DNA of 64,000 nucleotides, from NCBI GenBank assembly GCA_018433245.1, contig JAHDRN010000007.1, positions 124,001 to 188,000 on the forward strand. Direction: 5' to 3'. Shown here piece by piece: positions 33,482 to 42,776 of the stretch (its first letter is position 1; each line of letters opens with the position of its first letter). This stretch comes from Candidatus Proruminimicrobium quisquiliarum. Lineage in GTDB: Bacteria > Elusimicrobiota > Endomicrobiia > Endomicrobiales > Endomicrobiaceae. The translations under genes were made by a program, and so were the position numbers. The notes under the pieces were generated by a model, which was not told the DNA's origin, did no database searches, and saw only the letters and a list, made by a program, of their open reading frames with translations.

Positions 33482-33737
33482 ATATTTTCCTGAATATAAA
33501 AGCGGATAAGATGACTCCGACCAAAGACATTACGTTTAATTTCAGCATACAGCCGAACGTAATTTGAACTATTCTTAAATCAAACGTGGACGGCATAAGA
33601 CCTGCGGACAAATCTTTTATAAATAAATCCTTCATTGCTCCTGACGGCAAAACTATTGAAATCAATTCTCCCAAAAAAGACCCCAGTAAAGCTCCTACGA
33701 CTAACACGATTATTAACATTATCGGGTTTTTTAACAT
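33471..33737 (-). CDS. DUF4321 membrane protein
   Basis: This 88-residue protein has two hydrophobic segments, the first GALLGSFLGELISIVLP with glycines typical of DUF4321 and the second LNVMSLVGVILSAFIF at the C-terminus, separated by STFDLRIVQITFGC. It overlaps maf by 11 nt. The maf-DUF4321 pairing is common in several phyla. Function is unknown. Confidence 0.82.
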   Translation of the reverse strand: MLKNPIMLIIVLVVGALLGSFLGELISIVLPSGAMKDLFIKDLSAGLMPSTFDLRIVQITFGCMLKLNVMSLVGVILSAFIFRKIYDK

Positions 33738-33741
33738 ATAC

Positions 33742-34065
33742 TTATCTCCTTGAATCTGTTATATTTGCTATCCACTTTAAATATTCGCAATTGCCGTCCG
33801 ATATATCAAACGATACAATTTCGGGAACTTCATACGGATGATTTTTTTTCACGACATTTATTATTTTTTTAAATTTATTTTTAACGCTTTTGCATATTAG
33901 CAATTGTTCGTCGGACTTACAAATTTTCCCCTTCCACCAATAAGAAGATTTAACAGAAGAAATTATACTCACGCATGAAACAAGCTTATTAACAAGCAGT
34001 TGTTCCGCAATAACTTTTGATACTTTTTTACCCGGAGTCGTAATAAATATCGTTATATACTTCAT
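33742..34065 (-). CDS. cutA: Divalent-cation tolerance protein CutA
   Basis: This 107-residue protein is CutA: ITIFITTPGKKVSKVIAEQL, LVNKLVSCVSIISSVKSSYWWKGK is split around the trimer core, and KKNHPYEVPEIVSFDI is the conserved C-terminal part. The open frame extends six codons upstream through a TATAAT sequence, so I take the ATG at 34065. It leads a unit with DUF4321 and maf. CutA trimers bind copper in vitro but their role is debated. Confidence 0.9.
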   Translation of the reverse strand: MKYITIFITTPGKKVSKVIAEQLLVNKLVSCVSIISSVKSSYWWKGKICKSDEQLLICKSVKNKFKKIINVVKKNHPYEVPEIVSFDISDGNCEYLKWIANITDSRR

Positions 34066-34113
34066 TTTAGAATGATTATACAATAATATTTTTAATATTT
34101 ATACTTTCGGCGG

Positions 34114-34143
34114 TTGACTTATATATTGCAAATTTGCTTAAAT
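34114..34143 (+). promoter_or_regulatory. Promoter of the riboflavin operon
   Basis: TTGACT (34114-34119) and TTAAAT (34138-34143) have an 18-nt spacer. Transcription would start near 34150, right where the FMN aptamer begins. Confidence 0.65.
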
Positions 34144-34150
34144 GTTTTCA

Positions 34151-34286
34151 GTTCTTCGGGGAAGGTGAAATTCCTTACCGGTAGTAAGCCGGATTTTCCG
34201 GCAAGCCTACGACTCCGTTTTGATAAAAACGGATTGAATCTGTGAAAATCAGATGCCGACGGTAAAGTCCGGATGATAGAAGAAAC
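34151..34286 (+). promoter_or_regulatory. FMN riboswitch (RFN element) aptamer
   Basis: The conserved RFN blocks are present in order: CTTCGGGGAAGGTGAAATTCC, ACCGGTAGTAAGCC, GCCTACGACTCCG, then TTGAATCTGTGAAAATCAGATGCCGACGGTA (written here in pieces), AAAGTCCGGATGATAGAAGAA. The P1 helix pairs GTTCTTC (34151-34157) with GAAGAAAC (34279-34286). FMN binding should cause premature termination through the hairpin just downstream, shutting off ribD-ribE-ribBA-ribH. Confidence 0.96.
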
Positions 34287-34309
34287 AATATACGGCAGTC
34301 TTATTTATA

Positions 34310-34347
34310 CCCCGAAGTTATTTTATAACTTTGAGGTTTTTTATTTT
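34310..34347 (+). terminator. Riboswitch expression-platform terminator overlapping the ribD start
   Basis: The stem runs from CCCC at 34310-34313 through GAAGTTAT to its partner ATAACTTTGAGG ending at 34336 (one C-A mismatch), followed by TTTTTTATTTT. The 3' side contains GAGG (34333-34336), the only good ribosome-binding site for ribD. So the same hairpin can stop transcription and hide the ribosome-binding site. Confidence 0.85.
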
Positions 34348-35428
34348 GAAAGCGTTAAATGAAAAAGATTTAATCAAATTGACTTTTAAACTCGCAAAAA
34401 AAGGATTGGGTCAAGTTTATCCTAATCCTCTTGTAGGCGCTGTTCTTGTAAAAAACGGCAGAATAATATCAACCGGCAACCATAATTTTTTCGGAGGACA
34501 TCATGCGGAAGACGAAGCCATAAGCGCGGCCGGGAAAAATGCCGAAGGGTCAGTTTTATACGTAAATCTTGAACCTTGCAACAACTGGGGCAAACGTCCG
34601 CCATGCAGCGATCTGATAATAAAATCAAAAATAAAAAAAGTTGTTTGTTCAATGCCCGATCCGAATCCTAAGACATGCGGACTGAGTTTAAAAAAACTGC
34701 GCGCAAACGGAATTGAAGTCATCTGCGGAATTCTTGAAAAAGAAGCAAAAAAACTGAACAAGCAATATATAGAACACATAAAAAAAACAAAACCGCATAT
34801 AACTATAAAATACGCAATGTCGGCTGACGGAAAAATCGCTTCAAAAACGGGCGACTCCAAATGGATAACCTCTGAAAAATCCAGAGATTTTGTCCACAAA
34901 TTAAGAACAAAATACGATGCGATCATCGTAGGAACAAATACCGTTATAAAAGACAATCCCGTTCTGTCAAGCAGAAACAAAGGCAAAAATCCGGTAAGAG
35001 TGTTATTTGATAAAAATCTTTCCATACCGGAATATTACAACGTTATAGACGGAAACATCCCTACAATAATATTCCATGACTTATCCGCGGATAAAATACC
35101 GTCTTATTTCATTAAACCGCGCGTTAAGCTTATTCCTGCGGATTTTAAACTCATTGAAAATGATTTTAACTGCGTAATAACAAAACTCAACGATTTATCA
35201 TTAAAAAGGATTTTAATTGAAGGAGGCGGAACTCTTAACGCATCCGTTCTTGCAACAGGCAAAGTAAGCGATATGTATATTTTTACGGCTCCGGTAATTA
35301 TAGGCGGAAAAGACGCCGTAACTCCCGTTGAAGGAAACGGAGTCTCAAAAGTATGCGAAGGCCTGAAGTTTAAAAAAATGAATTTTAGAAAAATAGGAAC
35401 CGATATTTTAATACGGGGTACATTCTGA
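34346..35428 (+). CDS. ribD: Bifunctional diaminohydroxyphosphoribosylaminopyrimidine deaminase/reductase
   Basis: This 360-residue enzyme performs the second and third steps of riboflavin synthesis. The deaminase zinc site is HHAEDEAI and EPCNNWGKRPPCSD; VYPNPLVGAVLVKNG is the N-terminal landmark. The reductase half begins near residue 150 (ITIKYAMSADGKIASKTGDS). No in-frame ATG is near the start; I choose the TTG at 34346, nine bases after GAGG, although an upstream TTG at 34331 is also open. The 'NNWGK' residues replace the more common SHYGR. It is the first gene of the operon under the FMN riboswitch and overlaps ribE by 1 nt. Confidence 0.93.
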   Translation: MKALNEKDLIKLTFKLAKKGLGQVYPNPLVGAVLVKNGRIISTGNHNFFGGHHAEDEAISAAGKNAEGSVLYVNLEPCNNWGKRPPCSDLIIKSKIKKVVCSMPDPNPKTCGLSLKKLRANGIEVICGILEKEAKKLNKQYIEHIKKTKPHITIKYAMSADGKIASKTGDSKWITSEKSRDFVHKLRTKYDAIIVGTNTVIKDNPVLSSRNKGKNPVRVLFDKNLSIPEYYNVIDGNIPTIIFHDLSADKIPSYFIKPRVKLIPADFKLIENDFNCVITKLNDLSLKRILIEGGGTLNASVLATGKVSDMYIFTAPVIIGGKDAVTPVEGNGVSKVCEGLKFKKMNFRKIGTDILIRGTF

Positions 35429-36054
35429 TGTTTACCGGAATAATAGAAGATATAGGAAAAGTAAAAAAATTTTCTGATTCCCGACTGACGATTGAAACGT
35501 CTCTTGACGACATAAAAACCGGCGACAGCATAGCCGTTAACGGCGTATGCCTTACCGTGACTTCTATTGAAGGGAATTTTTTATCTTTTGATTACAGCCC
35601 GACAACGGCCGACATAACCAATATTTCCATTCTAAAAAAAGATTCTCCGGTAAATCTTGAAAGAGCTTTAAAATTAAATTCAAGAATGGGCGGGCATATA
35701 GTATCCGGACACATAGATACGACTGCGCAAATAACGGATATAAAAAATTCCGGAAGATTTTATATTATATCCTTTGATTCAAATGAGCTTATAAGAAAGT
35801 ACGCCGTAATCAAGGGATTTATAGCAATTGACGGCATAAGCCTTACAATATCTGAAATTAACGACAATTCTTTTTCGGTTACAATGATTCCCGAAACATT
35901 TAAAAGAACGGTTTTTAATTCAAAAAAAATTAAAGATACCGTAAATATTGAAATTGACGTGCTTGCAAAATATACAGAAAAGATGCTTTTGAACAAAAAC
36001 AAACAAAACAAGGATATAACCGTAGATTTATTGAAAGAAAACGGATTTATTTAA
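35428..36054 (+). CDS. ribE: Riboflavin synthase alpha chain
   Basis: This 208-residue enzyme dismutates two lumazine molecules into riboflavin. Both halves of the duplicated fold are visible: MFTGIIEDIGKVK, SIAVNGVCLTV, and in the second half GHIVSGHIDTTAQI and AIDGISLTISEI. The ATG shares a base with the ribD stop. Length is normal. Second gene of the riboflavin operon. Confidence 0.95.
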   Translation: MFTGIIEDIGKVKKFSDSRLTIETSLDDIKTGDSIAVNGVCLTVTSIEGNFLSFDYSPTTADITNISILKKDSPVNLERALKLNSRMGGHIVSGHIDTTAQITDIKNSGRFYIISFDSNELIRKYAVIKGFIAIDGISLTISEINDNSFSVTMIPETFKRTVFNSKKIKDTVNIEIDVLAKYTEKMLLNKNKQNKDITVDLLKENGFI

Positions 36055-36066
36055 AGGCGGATAATT

Positions 36067-37299
36067 ATGAAAACAACGGAAAAATTTAAATTTGCGACAA
36101 TTGAAGCGGCGGTAAAAGACATTAAAAAAGGCAAAATGATTATAGTAGTTGATGATCCCAACAGAGAAAATGAGGGAGATTTGGTATGTTCGGCCAAAAA
36201 AGTCACTCCTCAGATAATAAATTTTATGACTAAATTCGGCAGAGGGCTTGTCTGCGTTCCGGTAAAGGGAGACAGACTTGATAATCTTGAAATTAAAACG
36301 GTTGAAAAAAAACACGGAGTAATATCGCATGATAAAATAAGCTGTGCGTTTACCGAATCGGTTGATTATAAAAACGGGACTTCAACAGGAATTTCGGCTT
36401 ACGACAGGGCAAAAACAATAAGAGCCATTGCCGACGGCGCAAGCAAACCTTCCGATTTTGAAAGACCGGGACATATTTTCCCTTTGAGATACAAAGAAGG
36501 CGGCGTTTTGGTAAGAGCGGGACATACAGAGGCTTCGGTGGATCTTGCGCTTCTTGCCGGGCTTGACGGTTCGGCGGTAATATGCGAAATAATGAATGAC
36601 GACGGCACGATGGCAAGACTTCCGGATCTTTTGATATTCGCAAAAAAACATAAACTGAAAATCATAACAGTTGAAGAACTGATTAAATACAGAAGAACAA
36701 CCGAAAAACTGGTAAAAGAAGCAGTAACCGTGAACTTCCCCACTAAATACGGCAATTTTACGCTTTCTCTTTTTGAAGACAAAATAAAAAAAGAAACGCA
36801 TCTTGCAATAATAAAAGGAAACGTCAGAAACAAAAAAAACGTTCTTGTAAGAGTTCATTCTTCATGTGAAACAGGCGACATTTTTCACTCTTTAAAATGC
36901 GACTGCGGCCAGCAGCTTGAACAAGCCTTAACAATGATAGAAAAAGAAGGGCTCGGCGTAGTTTTGTACATGCATCAGGAAGGAAGAGGAATAGGACTTA
37001 CAAATAAATTAAAAGCTTATAAACTTCAGGAAGAAGGAATGGATACCGTTGAAGCAAACGTAGCTCTCGGTTTTGCCCCTGATTTAAGAGACTACGGAGT
37101 CGGCGCCCAGATTTTATGCGAACTCGGCATATCAAGCATACGCCTTATGACAAACAATCCGAGAAAAATAATAGGTTTAAACGGATACGGATTAAAAGTT
37201 ACGGGCAGAGTTCCGATAGAAATACCGTCAAATAAAATTAACAGACGCTATCTTAAAACAAAAAAAATTAAAATGGGTCATTTTTTTAATGAATTTTAA
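36067..37299 (+). CDS. ribBA: Bifunctional DHBP synthase/GTP cyclohydrolase II
   Basis: This 410-residue fusion carries 3,4-dihydroxy-2-butanone 4-phosphate synthase (residues 1 to about 205: VVDDPNRENEGDLV, RPGHIFPLRY, RAGHTEASVDLA) and GTP cyclohydrolase II (RVHSSCETGDIFHSLKCDCG with the three zinc cysteines, then HQEGRGIGLTNKL). It makes both starting materials of the pathway. It lies 12 nt after ribE and 15 nt before ribH. Confidence 0.95.
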   Translation: MKTTEKFKFATIEAAVKDIKKGKMIIVVDDPNRENEGDLVCSAKKVTPQIINFMTKFGRGLVCVPVKGDRLDNLEIKTVEKKHGVISHDKISCAFTESVDYKNGTSTGISAYDRAKTIRAIADGASKPSDFERPGHIFPLRYKEGGVLVRAGHTEASVDLALLAGLDGSAVICEIMNDDGTMARLPDLLIFAKKHKLKIITVEELIKYRRTTEKLVKEAVTVNFPTKYGNFTLSLFEDKIKKETHLAIIKGNVRNKKNVLVRVHSSCETGDIFHSLKCDCGQQLEQALTMIEKEGLGVVLYMHQEGRGIGLTNKLKAYKLQEEGMDTVEANVALGFAPDLRDYGVGAQILCELGISSIRLMTNNPRKIIGLNGYGLKVTGRVPIEIPSNKINRRYLKTKKIKMGHFFNEF

Positions 37300-37314
37300 A
37301 AGGAGAAAACTAAA

Positions 37315-37776
37315 ATGAAAACAATTAACGGTCAGTTAAACTCATCGGGCAAAAAATTCGCGCTTGTCGTATCAAGATTCAACGAATTTATCACAAACAA
37401 ACTCGTTTCCGGATGTATCGACATGCTTGTAAGACACGGAGCAAAAGAAGAAGACATTACGGCAGTATGGGTGCCGGGCGCTTTTGAAATTCCGGCTGTT
37501 GCAAAAAAACTTGCCGAATCTTCAAAATATGACGCTATAATATGTTTAGGCTGCGTTATAAGAGGCTCAACTCCTCATTTTGATTACGTTTCAGCCGAAG
37601 TATCAAAAGGCGTAGCTTCGGCAGGTATATCAAGCAAAGTTCCGGTTGTTTTCGGAGTTCTAACCACTGACAGCATTGAACAGGCGATAGAAAGAGCGGG
37701 AACAAAATCGGGCAATAAAGGAAGCGATGCGGCTTTAACAGCTATAGAAATGGTAAGTTTGTATTCACAGATTTAA
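37315..37776 (+). CDS. ribH: 6,7-dimethyl-8-ribityllumazine synthase
   Basis: This 153-residue enzyme joins the two pathway branches. [45 protein letters not shown] and [23 protein letters not shown] are all characteristic. AGGAG precedes the ATG. It is the last gene of the riboflavin operon and converges with htpX; no clear terminator was found in the 57-nt gap. Confidence 0.95.
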   Translation: MKTINGQLNSSGKKFALVVSRFNEFITNKLVSGCIDMLVRHGAKEEDITAVWVPGAFEIPAVAKKLAESSKYDAIICLGCVIRGSTPHFDYVSAEVSKGVASAGISSKVPVVFGVLTTDSIEQAIERAGTKSGNKGSDAALTAIEMVSLYSQI

Positions 37777-37833
37777 TCATTTGCCATAAAGATATTTTTG
37801 AAGAAAAATTACAAATGCGATGGTATATAAGCA

Positions 37834-38817
37834 TCAATCTGCCGAAATACCATCCATCTGTTCAAGAGCCTTGATTCTGTCAGCAACGGGCGGATGTGTA
37901 GAAAATAATCCGTGAAGCGAATCAAAAATATTAATCCCCTCTTTTAAAGGGCTTTCAATGCACATTGCAGACATTATTTCTTTCCCGTCAAATGACTCAA
38001 CTCTCGGGTTAGAGCTTATTTTTTTTAAGGCAGAAATCAACCCTTGCGGATTTCTGGTAATTAGAGCAGCACCTGCATCAGCCTGATATTCTCTTCTTCT
38101 TGATACTGCAAGTCTGATTATCGGAGCAATTAATGTCCCATAAATATATAAAATAAGCCCGGCAATAAGAAATATTAAAGCTCCTTTATTTTTTCCTCCT
38201 CTGCCTCTAACTGAAACTCTCATTAATAAACTGCCTGCAAGCGTAAAAAAACCAATGACTAAAATTATAATCATCATAAGTTTCGTATCGCTATTTCCTA
38301 TATGAGACATTTCATGGGCGATAACACCTTCAAGTTCAGATTTTTCTAACTTTTCAATAATACCTGTTGTTAATACTACATAAGCATTTTCCGGGTTTCG
38401 TCCTGTGGCAAAAGCATTTAATGCAGGCGTATCCATAATATAAACCTGTGGCATTGGAAGTCCGGCGGTTATCGCTATATTTTCAACTAATCTTATAATT
38501 TCTTTATCTGTTGTCTGATCGGCTTGCCTTGAATTTACCAATGATAATATAAAATTATGACCTGAATAAAAGGAAATCAAAGTCCATATTGATGACAATA
38601 CAATAATAACTGCAAAAATATATAAAAAATAAATATTTATATTCTGTAAGACCGAAACAACAGATATCTGATTTTGTGATTGGCCGGTACTGCCGTTAAT
38701 ATATAAAAAAACAAACAAAGAAGCATAAGTCATAACGGCAAGACTTAAAGGAAACAATGCTATTAAAAAGATTGTTTTTCTTTTGTTACTGTCTATAAAA
38801 TCGTATGTTGTTTTCAT
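37834..38817 (-). CDS. htpX: HtpX-like M48 membrane protease
   Basis: This 327-residue inner-membrane zinc protease degrades damaged membrane proteins. Two TM segments occur before residue 85, the zinc motif HEMSH is at residues 168-172, further TMs follow at about 178-200 and 208-235, and the third ligand is in RRREYQADAGAA. STHPPVADRIKALEQM is the typical C-terminal element. It lies 3 nt after lemA, the usual partner gene. This is the second M48 protease of the window, the first being the lipoprotein at 0.5 kb. Confidence 0.92.
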   Translation of the reverse strand: MKTTYDFIDSNKRKTIFLIALFPLSLAVMTYASLFVFLYINGSTGQSQNQISVVSVLQNINIYFLYIFAVIIVLSSIWTLISFYSGHNFILSLVNSRQADQTTDKEIIRLVENIAITAGLPMPQVYIMDTPALNAFATGRNPENAYVVLTTGIIEKLEKSELEGVIAHEMSHIGNSDTKLMMIIILVIGFFTLAGSLLMRVSVRGRGGKNKGALIFLIAGLILYIYGTLIAPIIRLAVSRRREYQADAGAALITRNPQGLISALKKISSNPRVESFDGKEIMSAMCIESPLKEGINIFDSLHGLFSTHPPVADRIKALEQMDGISAD

Positions 38818-38820
38818 TTT

Positions 38821-39387
38821 TTAAAACGATACTTTAACAGGATTTTTGGCAGCCTGTTCGTTTTCGTCAAGTTCAAAAAATTTCTGTTTTTCAAAATTAA
38901 ACATATTTGCGACTATATTGCTCGGGAAAAGTTCAATTTTTGTATTCAACGACAATACGTTTGCATTATAAAATCTTCTTGACGCCTGAATTTTATTTTC
39001 AGTATCCACAAGCTCTCTTTGTAATTCCAAAAAATTAACGTTTGCTTTTAAGTCCGGATAATTTTCACTTAATGCAAACAATGATTTTAACGTACCGCTT
39101 AATATATTTTCCGACTTTGCCTGTTCTTCTATTGAGGCTTTATTGGCAGCCATTGCCATATTTCTTGCCTGAATAACGGCTTCAAGAGTATTTTTTTCAT
39201 GCGCGGCATATCCTTTTACGGTTTCAACAAGATTAGGAATCAAATCATATCTTCTTTTTAACAAAACTTCTATATCACTCCATGCTTCCTGCACTCTGTT
39301 TCTTAATACTATAAATCTGTTGTATGTAGACCACAAAAATAAACCGATAATAACTAAGAGCGCAACTATTACTAATAATGTAATCAT
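38821..39387 (-). CDS. lemA: LemA-family protein
   Basis: This 188-residue protein has one N-terminal TM (IGLFLWSTYN region) and the helical LemA domain: RVQEAWSDIEVLLKRRYDLIPNLVETVKGYAAHE, seen here in pieces, then ENYPDLKANVNFLELQRELVDTENKI and RRFYNANVLSLN. AGGGGGG precedes the ATG. lemA-htpX pairs are widespread; LemA may assist the protease in the envelope. A TATAAT at 39438-39443, inside the end of priA, may serve this pair. Confidence 0.92.
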   Translation of the reverse strand: MITLLVIVALLVIIGLFLWSTYNRFIVLRNRVQEAWSDIEVLLKRRYDLIPNLVETVKGYAAHEKNTLEAVIQARNMAMAANKASIEEQAKSENILSGTLKSLFALSENYPDLKANVNFLELQRELVDTENKIQASRRFYNANVLSLNTKIELFPSNIVANMFNFEKQKFFELDENEQAAKNPVKVSF

Positions 39388-39437
39388 TTTCCCCCCTATT
39401 ATTCTGTTTCTTATTTCAGAATTCCGTTAACACCGTA

Positions 39438-39443
39438 ATTATA
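39438..39443 (-). promoter_or_regulatory. Possible -10 box for lemA-htpX
   Basis: Minus-strand TATAAT spans the last bases of priA, about 50 nt before lemA. The best -35 candidate is TTGGAA with a 19-nt spacer, so this promoter is weakly supported. Confidence 0.35.
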
Positions 39444-41424
39444 GCAAATCGCTCGGGTCCAATTCCAAACTAATATATGTTTCTGTCGGTATTTTCAAAT
39501 CTGCAATTTGTTCTAAAATTTCTTTTATTTCGTGCTTTTTGCCTTTTAAAATTATCTGCCATCTGTATGTTCCGTTTTGTTTTGCAATATATGCCTGAGA
39601 CGGGCCCAACAATGTTATCTTATAACCTGACTTATCTATTTTTTCCTGCAAATAAACGTATACTTCTTTGATAAAATCCAATGTTTTTTTATCGTCTTTA
39701 TTTCTTACCGTCACTTTTGCAATATCGCAAAAAGGCGGATATTTTAATTCTTTTCTGAATTCTATTTCTTGTCCGTAAAATTGTTTATAATTGTATTCTT
39801 TTGCATTTACCAATGCATAGTTATCAAGATATTTTGTCTGTACTAAAACTTTGCCTTTAATATCCGCCCTTCCGCATCTTCCGGCAACCTGTGTAATTAA
39901 TTGAAAAGTTTTTTCAGACGAACGAAAATCCGGCAGATATAAAGATGTGTCGGCATCAACAACGCAAACCAGAGATATTCTTGAAAAATCAAAACCTTTG
40001 GCAACCATTTGAGTCCCGAGTAAAATATCATACTCTTCGTTTTTTATGCCTTCATAAACTTTAGAATATACTTCTTTGCTTGTGGCAGTATCGGCATCTA
40101 ATCTGAATATTTTTGAATGAGGAAGAATTCGTTTTAATTCTTCTTCAACTCTTTGTGTACCCACTCCGAAAACTGTAAATTCTTTCCCTCCGCATTTATT
40201 ACATTTTATCGGAAATTTTATTTCAGACCCGCAGTAATGGCATTTTAATATTTCGGGTCTTTTATGATATACCATTGAAACGGAACAATTTTGACACTGG
40301 TAAACCGTATCACATTTTTTACACATCAAAGTCGGAGAGAAACCTCTTCTGTTTAAAAAAACTATGATTTGCTCACGTCTTGCCAAAGCCTGTTTGATGG
40401 CTGAAATCAATTTATTTGAAAATACGGATCCTTTGTTTTTTATATCCTTCAAAGATATCATTTCTATTACAGGCATTTGTTTATTATCTATTCTTTTTGG
40501 AAGTTCTAATAGTTTTAAATGTCCGTCAATACTTTTTTTGTATGTTTCTATGGCAGGCGTAGCTGAACCTAAAACACATACGGCATTATTGTATTTTGCG
40601 CGCCATAATGCAATCTCTTTTGCATCATAACACGGTTTATTGTCTTGTTTATATGTTGATTCATGTTCTTCATCTATTACTATTAAGCCTAAATTTGTAA
40701 AAGGTAAAAAAATTGCAGACCTGGCGCCTATTACAATCTTTGTATCTCCTGTTCTGACCGAATCAAATATTTTATACTTTTGTATCATTGATACGCCGCT
40801 GTGCCACAATGCAACAATATCTCCGAATCTTTTCTTAATAATACTTATAAACTGGGGCGTCAGGGCAATTTCGGGAAGTAAAAAAATAGCCGTTTTGTTA
40901 TTGTCCAGTGTTTTTTGAATAGCTCTTAAATAAATTTCAGTTTTACCGGAACCGGTTACTCCGTGCAGCAAAAAATTTATATTTTTATTTACGGATATCG
41001 CATCATATATTTTATCCAACGATTCTTTTTGATATTCGGTAACTTTAAAGTTCGGATTCTCTATTTTTGTTTTTTTACTGTTTTTTTTTGATATTTTTCT
41101 TTTCGGAATTTTCATTGATACAGGAACTATCGTTGAAAGAGCTTCCCCGAGTGAACAAAGATATGTTTTTGACAGCCAACCTGCCATTTCCTTCATTTCT
41201 TTTGAAATAACCGGTTCGCTGTCCAACACTTCGGTAATATCTTTTAATTTTAATTTATTGTCATTTATTTCCTTTATATCAATTGCATATCCTGTGAGAA
41301 TTCTGTTCCCAAAAGAAATCTTTATTCTTCTGTCTATTATTTTTTCGGAATTCAAATCAGACGCAAACGTATAATAAAATGATTTATTTAAAGGAATGGG
41401 AATAACGACTTCAACAACTTTCAT
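39439..41424 (-). CDS. priA: Primosomal protein N' (replication restart helicase)
   Basis: This 661-residue superfamily 2 helicase restarts stalled replication forks. The 3'-DNA-binding domain is N-terminal, the Walker A is LHGVTGSGKTEIYLRAI, Walker B is VIDEEHESTYKQD, and a zinc-binding insert has paired CxxC motifs (CKKC, CQNC, CHYC, CNKC). VGTQRVEEELKRILP and QVAGRCGRAD are helicase motifs V-VI. It overlaps nothing but is 1 nt from udg. Length is typical for a compact PriA. Confidence 0.94.
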   Translation of the reverse strand: MKVVEVVIPIPLNKSFYYTFASDLNSEKIIDRRIKISFGNRILTGYAIDIKEINDNKLKLKDITEVLDSEPVISKEMKEMAGWLSKTYLCSLGEALSTIVPVSMKIPKRKISKKNSKKTKIENPNFKVTEYQKESLDKIYDAISVNKNINFLLHGVTGSGKTEIYLRAIQKTLDNNKTAIFLLPEIALTPQFISIIKKRFGDIVALWHSGVSMIQKYKIFDSVRTGDTKIVIGARSAIFLPFTNLGLIVIDEEHESTYKQDNKPCYDAKEIALWRAKYNNAVCVLGSATPAIETYKKSIDGHLKLLELPKRIDNKQMPVIEMISLKDIKNKGSVFSNKLISAIKQALARREQIIVFLNRRGFSPTLMCKKCDTVYQCQNCSVSMVYHKRPEILKCHYCGSEIKFPIKCNKCGGKEFTVFGVGTQRVEEELKRILPHSKIFRLDADTATSKEVYSKVYEGIKNEEYDILLGTQMVAKGFDFSRISLVCVVDADTSLYLPDFRSSEKTFQLITQVAGRCGRADIKGKVLVQTKYLDNYALVNAKEYNYKQFYGQEIEFRKELKYPPFCDIAKVTVRNKDDKKTLDFIKEVYVYLQEKIDKSGYKITLLGPSQAYIAKQNGTYRWQIILKGKKHEIKEILEQIADLKIPTETYISLELDPSDLL

Positions 41425-41425
41425 A

Positions 41426-42157
41426 TTATCTCTGTTTTAAATAGGCCAGAACTTCTTTCATATCCTGCCATGTATCTTTTTTTAAATTTGGATTTCTAAG
41501 CAATGCGGCAGGATGAAATGTCGGCATTAATTTTATGCCGTTATATATCTTAAATTTGCCTCTTAAATTACTTATGGTTTCTTCTGTATTCAACAAACAT
41601 CTTGTAGAAGATGAGCCTAACGTTATTATAACTTTAGGAGTAATTAGTTCAATTTGTTTATCAAGATAAGGCTTACATGTTTCCATTTCTTCCTGCGTAG
41701 GAGGTCTGTCATTATTTGTTAACTCGGGATTTGAAGGATCTTTCATCGGATGACATTTAACTATATTTGCAATATATATAGACTGCCTTGTATATCCCAT
41801 AGCTTCAATAATTTTATCAAGCAATGCCCCTGCGCGCCCTATAAAAGGTTCGCCTTTATGATCTTCTTTAAAACCGGGGCCTTCGCCGACAAACATAATT
41901 TCCGCATTCGGGTTTCCTACACCGAATACAAAATTCAACCTCGTTTTACCGAGAGAACATTTTTTGCAATCGCATATTTTTTTTCTGAATATTTCCAATA
42001 ATTCACCGGCAGACTGTACACGTTTTTGTTCTTTTAGTTTTCCCATGTCAGGCTTAGAAATTTCTTTATCTGCAAAAATTTCATTTTCTCCCCAATTTTT
42101 ATGTTCATTAATTGCCGTTTTAGCAAGTTTTATAAGATTCAATTTTGATGATTTCAT
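41426..42157 (-). CDS. Type 4 (Fe-S) uracil-DNA glycosylase
   Basis: This 243-residue enzyme removes uracil from DNA. Motif A is GEGPGFKEDHKGEPFIGRAG (GEGPG and the F/I-GRAG element), motif B is TFHPAALLRNP. Four cysteines, in CDCKKCSLGKTR, VKCHP and ETCKPYL, match the Fe-S ligands of family 4 enzymes. About 60 N-terminal residues precede the core. Its start overlaps the end of coaB by 38 nt, an unusually long overlap, so a start at the downstream ATG (MGKLKEQKRV) is possible. Confidence 0.9.
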   Translation of the reverse strand: MKSSKLNLIKLAKTAINEHKNWGENEIFADKEISKPDMGKLKEQKRVQSAGELLEIFRKKICDCKKCSLGKTRLNFVFGVGNPNAEIMFVGEGPGFKEDHKGEPFIGRAGALLDKIIEAMGYTRQSIYIANIVKCHPMKDPSNPELTNNDRPPTQEEMETCKPYLDKQIELITPKVIITLGSSSTRCLLNTEETISNLRGKFKIYNGIKLMPTFHPAALLRNPNLKKDTWQDMKEVLAYLKQR

Positions 42158-42764
42158 TAATAATCTCTTTTGCTACGTATTGTTTTGTGCCGCGTCCAAG
42201 TTTCTTTTCTCTTCCGTCCGCAAACAACAAAACGGGATTTGATTTGTCTGACGATATTGTTTCCGGTCCGTTAGCGACAATCATATCAAGTTTTTTTTCT
42301 TTCAGTTTTTTCGCCGCATATTTAATAACATTATCGGATTCCAGAGCAAATCCGGCTACGGTTTTAAAACCCTTATGTTCCGCGACGTATTTTATTATAT
42401 CCTGATTTTTTTTAAGTTTTAAATTTAATATATTTTGATTTTTCTTTATTTTTACTTTAGAAAATGAAACCGGCTTATAATCGGCAACTGCCGCGACACC
42501 GATAAAAATATCTGCAAATTTCAGATTTTCCTTTACCGCTTTAAACATTTCTTCTGCGCTTACAATATTTATTACTCTGCATTTTTTTGATGTTTTTATT
42601 TTTGACTCGGAGGGGCCCTTAACAACAATCACGTTAAAACCTTTTTTTAACGCCGTTTCAGTTATTGCCTTTCCCATTTTACCGGAAGAGGCGTTTGAAA
42701 TAAATCTGACGGGATCTATATATTCTCTGGTAGGTCCTGATGTTATAAGAATCGTTTTTGTCAT
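42120..42764 (-). CDS. coaB: Phosphopantothenate-cysteine ligase (stand-alone CoaB)
   Basis: This 214-residue enzyme attaches cysteine to 4'-phosphopantothenate. LITSGPTREYIDPVRFISN and ASSGKMGKAITE are the nucleotide-binding hallmarks, and GVAAVADYKP is the dimerisation/active-site loop. In most bacteria this is fused to CoaC; here the two are separate adjacent genes 12 nt apart, as in some Firmicutes. It overlaps udg at its 3' end. Confidence 0.9.
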   Translation of the reverse strand: MTKTILITSGPTREYIDPVRFISNASSGKMGKAITETALKKGFNVIVVKGPSESKIKTSKKCRVINIVSAEEMFKAVKENLKFADIFIGVAAVADYKPVSFSKVKIKKNQNILNLKLKKNQDIIKYVAEHKGFKTVAGFALESDNVIKYAAKKLKEKKLDMIVANGPETISSDKSNPVLLFADGREKKLGRGTKQYVAKEIINEIIKIESYKTC

Positions 42765-42776
42765 AGATTTTTAATC

